Positions 19,291-55,179 of a DNA stretch of 64,000 nt are shown one piece after another. Both the position numbers and the translations under genes were made by a program. Source of the DNA: Dermanyssus gallinae (taxonomy: Eukaryota > Arthropoda > Arachnida > Mesostigmata > Dermanyssidae); the NCBI GenBank assembly GCA_003439945.1, contig QVRM01001369.1, positions 1,036,001 through 1,100,000 on the forward strand, given 5' to 3'. The stretch's first letter is position 1, and each line of letters begins with the position of its first letter. The notes under the pieces were generated by a model. It searched no databases, had not been told where the DNA came from, and was given only the letters and a program-made list of their open reading frames with translations.

Positions 19291-20915
19291 TATATATATA
19301 TATATATATATATAGAAAATATTGTGATGATTTATTAATCATTTACAATACGTGTGCACACTCGGCAGTGCTCGCCTTAATAAAAATGGTGGTTAAAAGG
19401 TGTCACGTGAAGTTAAGAGTCAGTTGTCCGTGTCCTTGCTTGATGGTAGCCCCTGCTCTTATGGACCCGGTGCGAGCGATATATCCTCAAGGTTTCTTGC
19501 AAAGTTAAAACGGTGAGATCCATAAGATTCCTCTTCGTGACGCCGAGCCCCAAGAGCGTCCTCGCAGATTCGGAGTCCCATACACCACTCATAGAGATAG
19601 TGATGGATCCGAATCTGCGAGGTTTTTGCGGGTAGGGGAGCGCCGCTCTTAGGAACTCGACGTCATATTTGGCGATCTTGTCTTGCCGTGCTTTTGCCAG
19701 GTCCCGGTTCGGGCCGCAAACCTCGGCATCTAAAACCCAGACCTCGGTAGGTGTTGTTATTACGAGGTCGGGCTTTAGACCCGGTGCGCCCGGTCGACGG
19801 AATACTCGCTCACGAACCACCTCATGGCCCCTTTCGCGGAGAAGACGCGCCACGCGATCACAGACGTCGTCATGTCTCTTTATGGTTTGTTTGTGTGTTA
19901 TATCGCACATCTGAGCGACATGAGCCAACGTCTCAGGCGCATGACACCCGTGCCTACAACGTTTGTTATAGCCCGGGCGTCCCCTGGCCAATCTGGCACG
20001 CGTTGGTAGTGCGTTGATCCTGAGCTTTAGTAGGTTTAAATACTCCTTACCAGATAGGTAGGGCATACCCTTAATCCAGTAATGTACAAAGGGCGTTTCG
20101 TGTGCTTTTTTAAAATGTGCCCCATCGAACGTGTTGTGTAGTTGTTGAGACCAGTAATCGGTCTCTTGTGTAGCGGTCTCAATGGAGGTTCCCAAGCGCT
20201 CGCAAAGAAGTCTTGTTTTCGCAAGATCTTTTTTAAAGTGCTCAGTGGTTAGCATCCATTGGACCCCAAGGTGCGTGGAGTGTTGTAGTGCTGTCAGGCG
20301 GGAGAGGCGGATTCTGGGAATGAATGTTTGGAGGCAGGGGATGTCCAGACCGCCGTGTGCTGTGTGCGTGTACAGGTAGGCGTTCGGCACCGAGTTTTCG
20401 AGCTTAAGCCATTTCGACTTAACAACCTTTCTGATCTCTTTATCTAGGTCACTAAGGAGTGCGTAAGATGGTCTGGGACCGGAGACCAGTTTATATAGGA
20501 GACGGGGAATGAGAGAGTCTTTCAAAAATATGAGTCTTTGGTGGGGTTTAAGGGGAGCTATCGTGAGTCTGTTGAGTAAGTTAAGGAGTATATCCTTGGT
20601 GGAGTCAACTCTGCCATTGCTGTCAAAGTCGACTCCAAGATATCTCCATCGATCGCTCATACCTTTAGCTGGCAATTGTCGATCTCCAACGTTAAATTCT
20701 GATACGGTATTGATAAAACCTTTACCTTCCTTCCTATTAAATAGGTGGGAGATAGTAAAGCTTTCATTAGTATTCATTTCAAGGCCTCGGGATTTTAAAA
20801 GTGGGTCCGCAATATTAAGGAGCCGTTGGAGAGTGGATTTCGTGGAGGCTAGGAGGATGAGATCATCCGCAAAGACTAAGCCCATAAGGCCGAAGTCATC
20901 AGTAAGTATATATAT
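19291..20915 (-). mobile_element. 5'-truncated R2-like LINE with (TA)n 3' tail
   Basis: It begins inside the reverse-transcriptase palm (TDDFGLMGLVFADD near 20900) and runs to a TA tract at 19291-19313 that touches the end of the foldback element. There is no 28S rRNA sequence on either side, unlike canonical R2 elements. Confidence 0.75.
19413..20885 (-). CDS. R2-like ORF C-terminal half: RT palm/thumb, CCHC, restriction-like endonuclease
   Basis: A 490-codon uninterrupted frame from a 5'-truncated element. It starts at catalytic LVFADDLILLAS and continues with the thumb block MSDRWRYLGVDFDSNG. Then comes the R2-type block KWLKLENSVPNAYLYTHTAHGG, LRINALPTRARLARGRPG, and the zinc motif CRHGCHAPETLAHVAQMC. 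The endonuclease signature is KPDLVITTPTEVWVLDAEV, that is KPD-X12-D, near residues 375-395. In R2 this endonuclease nicks the target to prime reverse transcription. The fingers, N-terminal zinc fingers and Myb domain are missing. No stop interrupts the rest, so truncation probably occurred at insertion and fairly recently. Confidence 0.88.
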   Translation of the reverse strand: MGLVFADDLILLASTKSTLQRLLNIADPLLKSRGLEMNTNESFTISHLFNRKEGKGFINTVSEFNVGDRQLPAKGMSDRWRYLGVDFDSNGRVDSTKDILLNLLNRLTIAPLKPHQRLIFLKDSLIPRLLYKLVSGPRPSYALLSDLDKEIRKVVKSKWLKLENSVPNAYLYTHTAHGGLDIPCLQTFIPRIRLSRLTALQHSTHLGVQWMLTTEHFKKDLAKTRLLCERLGTSIETATQETDYWSQQLHNTFDGAHFKKAHETPFVHYWIKGMPYLSGKEYLNLLKLRINALPTRARLARGRPGYNKRCRHGCHAPETLAHVAQMCDITHKQTIKRHDDVCDRVARLLRERGHEVVRERVFRRPGAPGLKPDLVITTPTEVWVLDAEVCGPNRDLAKARQDKIAKYDVEFLRAALPYPQKPRRFGSITISMSGVWDSESARTLLGLGVTKRNLMDLTVLTLQETLRIYRSHRVHKSRGYHQARTRTTDS

Positions 20916-21132
20916 ATGTACACACCTAAAACCAAGGGAACATTATCCATAATGAGAAATGCAATAGTTAGCCCGATCTTTAGAACTTATTGGGTAAATG
21001 TACCTAGTTCTTCACTGACCAGCCTGGTCGGCCACAGCTACCCTAACCGCAGGATCGCGGACTTGCTCAAAATGTTTACAGCGGACAATTAAATAAAACC
21101 AAAATTTAACAAAATTGTGCCAGATTGTTTTT

Positions 21133-21138
21133 TTTATT
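21133..21138 (-). terminator. Candidate polyadenylation signal of STE24-A
   Basis: AATAAA on the minus strand, about 150 bases after the STE24-A stop codon at 21287. Its position suits a 3' UTR, but a hexamer in AT-rich DNA can arise by chance. Confidence 0.45.
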
Positions 21139-21286
21139 TGTCGTCTACTTAATTTTGCCACGGTGTTGTATAGATCCTCGCGTCTCAGCCTGAAGGATGA
21201 CAACATAACGCGAGTTAACTGCAATTTTGTCAGATACCTCTTTTGGGTCTTATGAAAAAGCAATCATGAGAGCGCTAGTCAGGCTT

Positions 21287-45588
<24,302 letters not shown>

Positions 45589-45606
45589 AATCTCGGGCAA
45601 GTACTG

Positions 45607-47155
45607 TTGGAAAACCCAATTTATGCACTATATCAACATATTTGACATACATATCGTATTGGTATCGTTGTGTTTTGAGACACACAAAAGTAATTTGCTA
45701 TGTCGTACACGTACAAACAGGTGTAGATTAAAACAAATAGCTTAGTCAGAGATATACTAATACCATGCGTACATACCATTTTGGCGAACTCGTCATGAGA
45801 ATTTAGCGCTTTGACTGCACAAGCATACCGAACAATCACGCCGACATGTGAAAGGAAAGGTCGTCAGAGATCAGTACACACGTACACAGGCGGGCACCCA
45901 CAAGATCAATAGAAAACAAATCAAATTCACACTTATTCTCTACTTACATTCCAAGCAATATGTGCAAATTTTACTACGGTCGTTTTTAACTATTAGATCA
46001 CCATAAACGTAGTGTTTTAGTCTCAAGTAAATAGTCTTTACAAGATGTATCTGTTGACTGAAAAACGGGCCATCAGTAACGCAGGCTGATGAATCTCATG
46101 CATGTACATACCAGGTAACTGTGATTGAATTTAGAATGTTCAAAAAATCTGTAGCGGTATATGTGGCGCAAATCTTTTAGAATTTCGTCGTTTATGAAAA
46201 TTTAAGACAAATCGAATTCTGCTAAATAGATCGTGCAAACGTATTAGGAATTGTACAAGGCTAAGTATCACATGCTAAACGCCTGTCTGGGACAAGGGCG
46301 TGCATGCTCATTATGCATTTGTGAGTAACCGATTTATAAAGCACACCTGAACACCATTTTAAATTCAATTATTTTCAACCAACGACGATCGCACTCTCCC
46401 TAGAGTGTGTGTGACCCCTCAGAATTGCGTCTTGAGTAACTTCTTTAAAGGTCTATAGAACATATTTGTGTCCTCTTTTTGCCTATATAGAGCTTATTAG
46501 AAAAAAATTGGCAGGGTTTCACCCATTGTTCGACTATTGATGAAACTTCTTCGGCTTGGTTCGAAAATGTTACATTTTTATGTAGGCGTACGAACACCAA
46601 ATCCTTGCGGCAGTATGGAATAACCACGCAGAACCCCAGTGCGCAACCAAAGTGTGTAATTTTCTGATGTGCTCGAACACAAGAAGTAAATCACCACACC
46701 CAAACTCGAATCTGCAATATATATAACACAGACGCTAGATATGTATTGCGCACTCGTAAGCCAAACCGCCACATGCGTCTGAACACATAAGACAATTTTT
46801 TCGGGCTGACTCTCTGCCAACATCTAACGTCCATGAAAGCGCTCTCGCGTTGCTTCATCAGACGGACCCTAATATAAACAAGCGTGCAACGATGTGAATC
46901 GAACCCGTGCACCCACGTGGAATCATAAAAGCTCTGGGAACATTGCTGAAAGAGACAGTCGACAGTGGGAGACATATTAGCAGCGTCGAATATCTCCGCC
47001 ACAGATGCTTTAAAAACGGGTTTGGTGTGCCCATTTGACAAGTTTGGTGTAGAAATGTAGTAAACGTTAATATTTACAATAAGCTGAACGCCTAGATCAC
47101 GGATTATGGCAGCGGATGGTAGGATAGCTTTGTATTAAGTGTACTCATATTTATA
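45607..47155. other. 5' flank of STE24-A
   Basis: No gene recognised apart from SINE family B copy 3 (46798-46925). The STE24-A promoter and any non-coding first exon should lie in or beyond this stretch; I see no convincing core-promoter motif. Confidence 0.4.
46798..46925 (-). repeat. SINE family B, copy 3 (head truncated)
   Basis: The minus strand reads CGGGTTCGATTCACATCGTT, TGGACGTTAGATGTTGGCAG and AGAGTCAGCCCG. The A-box half of the tRNA head is missing. Confidence 0.65.
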
Positions 47156-47159
47156 TAAC

Positions 47160-47470
47160 CAGCGTCTACTCTTTTCTTCAGATAATTTGGAAACGCCGTA
47201 AAATGCGAAGTTATTGTATACCAATTAAAATAATCCAGTTTGAAGTCGTCTTGCTTTCTGGAGACAAAAAAAAGTCTCGTCACCGGTGGCGATCTGCTCC
47301 AAAAAAGCGGAGTCCTTATGGTATCGGAGCATGTGTTACAGTTCTAACCCCATACGCAGTTCTTTGCGGTTCGCTGAGCTTCTTCACAACTCACTGCGCG
47401 TACACATTCCGGTAACCAAACATGTTGTGTATGCAATGAATATCAGCCAGTTGAACCCCTTGGGCAGTTA
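47160..47470 (-). pseudogene. Possible mariner transposase remnant
   Basis: The minus strand reads FLEQIATGDETFFC (about 47325-47270), resembling the ITGDETW catalytic block of mariner transposases. Nothing else convincing remains. Confidence 0.3.
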
Positions 47471-47698
47471 AAGATCTGATAACATCTCGCTGCTCCTCGA
47501 TTATCGCATTAATTTTGCAAATAGATACGCCATGATGTGCTCACGCGCACTGCCAGGTCAATTGGACGGGACATACAACTGCCTACTTTTCTCCTCCGTC
47601 ATGAGCAGGCGTACAGATTTATAGACCCTAGATATCTCACTACTATTTCCCAAAGCGGCATATTCACATTTCGCTCGTACCTATTTTAATTACACACC

Positions 47699-47700
<2 letters not shown>

Positions 47701-47730
<30 letters not shown>
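47701..47730. repeat. (TAA)10 microsatellite
   Basis: Ten TAA units a short distance upstream of a CR1/L2-like LINE. Confidence 0.9.
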
Positions 47731-47731
<1 letters not shown>

Positions 47732-47789
47732 CTTTCGAATCACATTCTGTCATGTCACTGATGCGAACTCCGAAGCCCAAAGAACGGCC

Positions 47790-49460
47790 CGTATAAAAAA
47801 ACGTAATAGAGGTTGGGGAATACTGTCTTAATGTCGATTATCCTATTTTTGTAGTTGGCGATTTTAACATGTCTGACACTGACTGGTCAAATTTGTAATT
47901 AAGTAAAGCTACCATCCCGGAAAAGAGTTTTACTCACTTTTGCACATTGGATGGCTTAGACCAACTTGTTTGGCAACCCGCAAGGTGCAACATGATCCCT
48001 TTTTCACACCCCATAGAGTCGAGTGACTGGCTTAGTTTCTGAAGGCTGATGATGAGTCGCTCTGTACGAATCTTACGAGCGTAAATTGGACAGCATTCTT
48101 TGGAGGTGTGCTGACAATAAGAATAAGCACAATATATTAATCGATTACACGCATTTCCTTATCGAGGTATTTACGCCCCAACAAAATAATAATATCAAAC
48201 CCAATAGGAAGAGTTTTTGAACTTATCTTCACCTGTTAGAAAACCTTATGGCTGAAGATGCAACTGACAGCATTTTCGAAGAGTCACAAGTAACTTTTAA
48301 GGATGCTAAATAATTTATCGCTACGCGAGTAAGCAACTCCAAGGTCGTAAACAAATCTCTCAACTAAAAGCCGATAATGTGCTTATTGACAGTAATCAAA
48401 GTAAAGCGGCGGCGTTATCCAAACTGTTCTCCTCTGCGCATATTAGCTTCGGATGGTCAGCCGCCGTCATGAACAAATCGCGTGCGTGGTAGACAGACGT
48501 CATAACTAACCAATTCATAAGCGTCTTTTAACATTTTCCATATTTTAATTAATTTGGCATAACTAAAAAGATCCAAACGTACAAGAACAAGTGCAGTTCT
48601 ACATCAGATGAAAGAAACACTTGTACTTTCACCGCTGAACCATTATTGTACCTATCTCTACAGGATGATAGATAATGATCTCCACGTGATGGGCAAGTTC
48701 ATTCGTCATTTCGCAGTTCAGTTGTAACGCCTGTATTTTAAAAAACAGTGGTAAGAATTTGATGGATTACTACCGGTCGGTGGCTCAACTATCCATCGTG
48801 TGTATTGGAGTTGAGGATCTGATTGTTAATCGCATTGGAAACTACTTAGTGTGTAGCGAATTGATTGACATAATTAGCAGTAGTTAGTGTGCCAGGAGCT
48901 GTTCCTTAGAAACGTATATTAATCATCCACGACTGTAGTCTATACACGAATAATCGTAGTACGTCTTATTGCATATATTTCAGGTTAGTCATACACTGTT
49001 GTTACAATGATCGTGCATTGGCTCCCTGTCATTCAACATATACCTTTATTTCCCAACAGTGATTACAGAAGGTGCCACTCAGATCTTATTTGCGGACGTC
49101 TTAAAAATATATTTAGCAGTCTACTACACATACACAAGTATTATTCAACTAGCGATTCAAAACATTAAAATATGGTGTTGTGAGCATGGGATGCAAATAT
49201 ATGTGCCCAAATGCGCCGTGGTGTCATCAGATAGCAGTTAACCACTGTATGCACTCGGTAACGACGCAATACTGGTAGTTCAATCTTTTCGTGATCTTGA
49301 TGTGATTGTAGCTCCTAGGCTAGATTTATCTAAATATATTACTGCCACCGCCACTTCTGCCTCACAGTTTTGTAAAAACATATTTAGATGTTTAATTAAA
49401 AAACGAAGTATGCGAAATCGGCAGAATGTTCTAGTTCTATTCAGATGTTAAATGTTTTGT
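47790..49460 (+). pseudogene. CR1/L2-like LINE, decayed, endonuclease through RT
   Basis: Blocks in order: EYCLNVDYPIFVVGDFNMSD (about 47815-47875, AP-endonuclease GDFN motif), YYRSVAQLSIVCIGVEDLIV and NRIGNYLV (RT fingers, 48770-48850), QILFADVLKIYLAV (catalytic FADD with D to V, about 49083-49125) and RDLDVIVAPRLDLSKYITAT (thumb, about 49290-49350). Many stops. Same family as 24.33-24.90 kb. Confidence 0.65.
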
Positions 49461-49500
49461 AAACAAAGCTTTCTTAATAATAATTCTCAGATAATAATAT

Positions 49501-49506
49501 ATATAA

Positions 49507-49589
<83 letters not shown>

Positions 49590-49600
49590 TATATATATAC
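49501..49600. repeat. (TA)n microsatellite
   Basis: About 90 bases of TA downstream of the LINE above. Confidence 0.95.
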
Positions 49601-49609
49601 AGGAGAACA

Positions 49610-51640
49610 TCAGCAGCAGCAGGTCCACATTGGTGACAGCTGTAACAGGCTACACGAACGACCAGGTCGTTCAGTCGTAGTCGGATCGTCACATCGAGTT
49701 AGGAGCAGCCATGGCTGCAGCATAAGTGACACGACACGACAGACAAAGCTCGCGACGTGCATTTCAACAACAATTGCAAGAAACTTGCAGGATTGAAGCC
49801 GATCAATCGCCAGTAGCAGCTGTTAGAGCCAGCCGTACGTAGAGCAGCAATGTTGTTGTCGTCGTCGTCCTTCTCCTCCTCTTCCTCCTCTATACACGAC
49901 CAAACTTACTACCACTATTAGCCAGCAAATAATAAGCGCGGACAGGCTAATAATTATTATATAATTATTAGATTGGCCAATGGCAGGAGAACAGGCAGGC
50001 GGGCGATCTATCGGGCCACAGATTGGCCGACCGCAGGGGACGAACGGACGGACGGTTGGTTGTCTTTTGCCTCTTTCTGTACTCACAGATTGCCTGCGCA
50101 TTTAGTCACTTCCCGCGTCGTTGCTAGTAGGATGGCGGCATCTTCTATTTGGCGCCGTGTATTTAGCTTGCTTTGGCATTGCGGACACTGCTATTCTACA
50201 CTGTCGTTGCTGTTGGTGGTGATGGCGGTCGTGGTCTCGATGGAATTCGTCGGTTGGCACTTGGCACCTCTGCTAGCTGTGGTAGCCTATGGCAGCTGTG
50301 GTATCTACTGTGGGTGGTATCGATCTATCTATCGACTGATCTATCTGTGGTAGATTTTCGATGTATAATATCAGAGATAGATCAGGTGAGTGCGTTTGAA
50401 GTTTAACGTTTACGTGGTTCTTCTTGTCCTGCCGAACACGAAAGCAGGCTGAGGAGCTGTGTGCATTTCTGCGACATTACGTCACGGGCGGATGGACAGA
50501 TGGATGGCCTCGACCACACTGCTCGACTGACTCTGCGCTGAGTCTCCTCCCTCCTTCCGTCTCCTTAACTCTAGTTCTGAGCATTCATGCCACACTTGAC
50601 CACTTGTCAGCAAGCAGCAGCAGATAACGGCAACAGCGGCAGCAACAACAGAAACCAAGCATCGCTCTTTTTTTGTATCGCTACCGACTGACTGCTACCG
50701 ACGACCTTGACGTGACCATAATGACAGGAACAACGTCCAGCAGCAACAACAATAACAGCAGCAGCAACAATAACAGCAGCAGCAGCAACAGCAACAATAA
50801 CAGCAGCAGCAACCACAAAAACAGCAACAACAATAACAGCGGCAGCAGCAGCAACAATAACAACAACAACAACAACAACAGCAGCAGCAACAATAACAAC
50901 AACAACAACAACAGCAGCAGCAACAATAACAACAACAGCAGCAGCAACAACGCTTCCCGACAATGACGATATCACAGTAGATATCAGGCACCTCTGCTAG
51001 CTGTGGTAGCCTTCTTAGGCTCTGACTCTTCTGCGAGTCTGGTGCGACTGCTCTGCCGCTAGTGCTGCTGGGTGTTAACAGGCGCGTAATGCGCTAACAG
51101 GTTCTGCAGAGGTGCTGCTACCCCCCCCCCCCCCCCCGTCGCTACTGGCCACAAGCAGCCAGGCATTGGCATGCACATCCGCAGAGACACGTGCACACGG
51201 TCCTCTTTCGTACCCGCTTCACTCTCTCTCCATGGCCGCTTAGCGAGGGTTTCTGCGATGAAAAGCATTTCGCGTCGACGCAATCGACGTCGCAGACAAC
51301 AACACGTCCGACGCGATCTCGAGACGCGCTGACAAAGGCCCGCGCGCGTACGAAAGCGCTATGCGTGTGTGTGGGTGGAGGCCCGGGCCGGGAGTCCGGC
51401 GCGCCGGTGCAAGAGGGATATGATAGTAAATAACAAGAAGGAGATAACGGGAAAAACTGTGTGTGTGAGATCTCGAGAACTCGAGGCGATGGATGCGAGT
51501 GAGAAACGGAGAGAGAAAGGTACAGATAGGAAGAGGGGGTGGGGGGGAGGGGCGGAGAGAGCACGAGAATGCGACAGAAAGAGAAAATAAGAGCCCTAGA
51601 GAGTACGAAGAGTATCACGGTAGATATCAGCTGTGGTAGT
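49610..51640. other. CpG- and triplet-rich low-complexity tract, possible promoter/first exon
   Basis: Unlike the AT-rich surroundings, this stretch is rich in CpG and simple triplets: GCAGCAGCAG, a roughly 230-base CAG/CAA/AAC/AAT tract (about 50735-50955), poly-C (51121-51137) and GA-rich runs (51430-51590). GATGGCGGCAT at about 50131 resembles a YY1-type start-site motif, and AGATCAG/GTGAGTGCG at 50380-50394 is a good donor site. A plus-strand first exon around 50130-50385 is possible, but no downstream coding exon is seen. Confidence 0.3.
50735..50955. repeat. CAG/CAA/AAC/AAT triplet tract
   Basis: An imperfect trinucleotide tract. It is open in all frames of one strand as Ser/Asn, Gln/Gln or Asn/Thr-rich peptides and on the other as Leu or Cys runs, all of which are artefacts of the repeat. 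Confidence 0.9.
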
Positions 51641-51699
51641 CTATAATAATAATAATAATCATCATCATCATCATCTCCTGTACATCTGTAGATATAACT

Positions 51700-52645
51700 T
51701 GGGCTCGCCAAAACTTAACTAACTATACCGTGCGCACTTCACCAGCTATTAAATGTCACGAACATCTTCAAGCTTACGACGATACCGCAAGAAGCATTTT
51801 CGGTGAGGTTTTAAACGTCGACCTGCATGATAACACTTGGAAAAGAACAACCCTTCCAATCGCAGAAGGAGGACTTGGTATTCGATCAGCGGCTGAGTTA
51901 GCTCCCATGTGCTATGCTGCGTCTCTATTGGAATTTGGTGAACTCGCAATTACGTTGGTCGAACCAGGCATCCGCCAAGGAATCACAAGAGCCAAAGACG
52001 CTGCAGAGCTAATAGCTAGACAAACGATGGGACCAGACCCCTGGCAAGAACGTCCCACACAGCATAGATTGGACTCCTACAGATGCAGCGCTGCAGCTAG
52101 AGAGCTGTTAGACAGCCTCCAATCCCCAGTGGAAAAAGCTGTCTTTCTGGCAGCACGGGACACATTTAGTTGAGGCTTTCTAAGGTGCCTCCTTTCCCCG
52201 CAGCTGGGTACCATGCTGGACAACACCTCATTCCGCATGGTAACAGCTCTTCGAATAGGTGCCCCGGTTTGCAACCCCTACAGTTGCCACGCATGTAACT
52301 GAGGATGGGCTTCACCCTCTTAGGTGCATCAAAATCCATGGTAGAGTTTCTAGACACGCTAAAATCAATGCAATTGTAAGAAGAGCCTTACGCAGGGCTG
52401 GTATACCAAGCACGCTCGAGTCCAGATTAGGAATTCATGACGACAAAAGATCTGATCTCACAGGCAATCGGTGCGAAGGTGAGTTTCTACGGCAACTGCT
52501 GTCGCTTGCAGTGTGCCGAGGAAACGCCGGCTGTATTTTTGGTGCCATGGAATAATATTTAGGAGCTAGGAGAAGACAAGGAGTACACGTTCACACCTCA
52601 CAATTGTAACATTTAAACAATAATTATAAATTTTATAAAAAATAA
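51700..52645 (+). pseudogene. RLE-family LINE copy with endonuclease deleted
   Basis: From 51730 the frame reads CHEHLQAYDDTARSIFGEVL, TLPIAEGGLGIRSAAELAPM (RT thumb domain) and LDSLQSPVEKAVFLAARDTF. A frameshift near 52170 is followed by TMLDNTSFRMVTALRIGAPV and a damaged zinc motif. The sequence then jumps from DDKRSD to LTGNRCEGEFLRQLLSLAVC, deleting the endonuclease. It ends at a (TAA)n tail. Confidence 0.8.
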
Positions 52646-53501
<856 letters not shown>

Positions 53502-53551
<50 letters not shown>

Positions 53552-53569
53552 TATTATTATTATTATTAT
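53502..53569. repeat. (TAA)n followed by (TTA)n
   Basis: About 16 TAA units continuing into TTATTATTAT, a strand-switched continuation of the microsatellite. Confidence 0.92.
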
Positions 53570-53690
53570 AACCGGCCCTGGTCTAGATGGATTACGTCCT
53601 CAACATCTGAGAGTTATGCCAGACAGTACAATACCCTCTTCCAAAAGACTGTTCTCCTTGACCTACTACTTGACGCACTATAAGCACTGG
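53570..53690 (+). pseudogene. RLE-family LINE fragment (RT fingers)
   Basis: Starts right at the end of the (TTA)n tract with GPGLDGLRPQHLRVMPDST, the fingers block of this RT family, and is lost after about 120 bases. Confidence 0.6.
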
Positions 53691-54760
53691 GGGAACCCTT
53701 GGGACAAAGCAACGGCGGGTGGTGACGGAACAGCAGGGCTGATGAGAGCTAGCGGAAAAAAGTTGGAAGATCTATAGTCAAGTTCGGCGAGTTTTGGAAA
53801 GTCGCGATGACAGCCTGCGTGATCTATGGAACCACGCCGTCTTCTCGGATAAATCTCGAGGAGATCGGCGTCAAGAGTCAAGGATGCGGAGGCGGATCGG
53901 GCATGAGCCATACTGTGCCAAATGGGGGCCTTTGCCGTTGACGCAACAGGTCTCGTTCGAGCACACTTTGTATAGGTGGCCGGGCTTGGTACACTGGCGG
54001 CAGGTATAACTATGTTTGCTGGCAGCTTTTCGCGACGTGTCCAAATTTGTTGCAAAAAAAGCACTGCACTGGGCTCGTGGTAGGCCATCACGGCGTGCAT
54101 AATCAGTTCAATGCATACCTGTTCCGGAACAGGCGCCAGCTCCGCAAATGTAATGTGGATAACGCGGTTCGTCTCGGTCGTGGCTCCCAAACGAGGGTCA
54201 TGAGGTCGCACCCGGACCGTCTCTGTGACACCGACGGCTTTCAGATAATAAACGATAATGGGCTCGGGGATGAAGCGGTGAACCTTCTAGTTATTTGTTT
54301 TCCATTTCAACTTTGTAAGACTTTTTGTCATGATACGCGATCCTGCTTCGCGGGAGGTAACCCATGTTTCTACAAATGTTTTTAATTCATCGCTTCTCTT
54401 CATCGCTTTGGCAGCCGCTAGGAATGCCGCCGTAAAGTCGTGGATTTTGCCGCAGAAAAATGATCAATTTAGAATCCCGTTTGAAGTGGCCCTGCCTTCG
54501 TGGCGTTATGACTCCGTCCCCTTCGTGCACTTCCTCTAAGCTCATCTTATCGCCGTTGACGTCTTTGTCATTCTTTTTTTCAATGCTATTCTCGAAGCGA
54601 GGCTGCTTCTGATCCGATTGACGCCTTCGAGAGATCTCTCGTGATTCTAGGTGCCGAGCTACATGCTTCGTCTGCTGCAGTCTCGTCATCGGCCGGCGGA
54701 TGCATGACATTTGCAAAACCGACCTGGCCACCCTTTTCACATCGCCGATTATTTTCCAAA
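53690..54760 (-). pseudogene. Gag-like ORF1 fragment of a Jockey/I-type LINE
   Basis: The minus strand gives, across frame breaks, FIPEPIIVYYLKAVGVTETV, RVRPHDPRLGATTETNRVIH, the knuckle CFFCNKFGHVAKSC (CX2CX4HX4C), and CRQCTKPGHLYKVCSNETCC. Two or three zinc knuckles after such a domain are typical of gag proteins of Jockey/I/CR1-group LINEs. Many stops. Confidence 0.6.
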
Positions 54761-55179
54761 AGTCGTGGAAATTAGATCTAAGCTAAAAATTATATTTGCA
54801 TTCCCCGCTCTCGTAGAGGCCATGTTGCATTAGAATAATCTAGAATGATAAATTATCTGTGCTCGTCTGCCAGACCGGGATATTAAGAAAGACTATTTGC
54901 TTTCCCTTCTCTAGTATTTAGCAGTTCTGCAAGAAAAGAGGAAGGACGCCCATATATCAGTTATTCGGAAAAACGTCGGGGAGCTAAAATAGCTAAAACA
55001 GCTTCACTTGTCTGTAGCCATAAACGGGACGCCTGCGCCGTGCGACACTGACTTCCGACGGTCAAAAATGGTAGAGACGAAGCCGGCTCTCGAAGGTATT
55101 TCATCGGCCGCTCGCACGTCCTTGTCTACTGACCAGATGACCCCAGAGGATCCACAAACCCTCTAGACCACCGAGATCT
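54761..55179. other. Spacer without recognised gene
   Basis: Probably decayed LINE sequence preceding the RT blocks at 55.2 kb; no conserved words seen. Confidence 0.35.

Noticed and set aside
19291..19412. 28S rRNA target flanking the R2-like element
   Set aside because: The flank is a TA repeat and the foldback end; no ribosomal sequence is present in the window.
49973..50353. 126-aa protein starting at 49973
   Set aside because: Composition is that of low-complexity DNA and no domain is recognisable; a non-coding first exon explains the donor site better.
50607..50991. Open frames of Ser/Asn, Leu, Ala/Val and Cys runs on both strands
   Set aside because: All come from one CAG/CAA/AAC triplet tract read in different frames.
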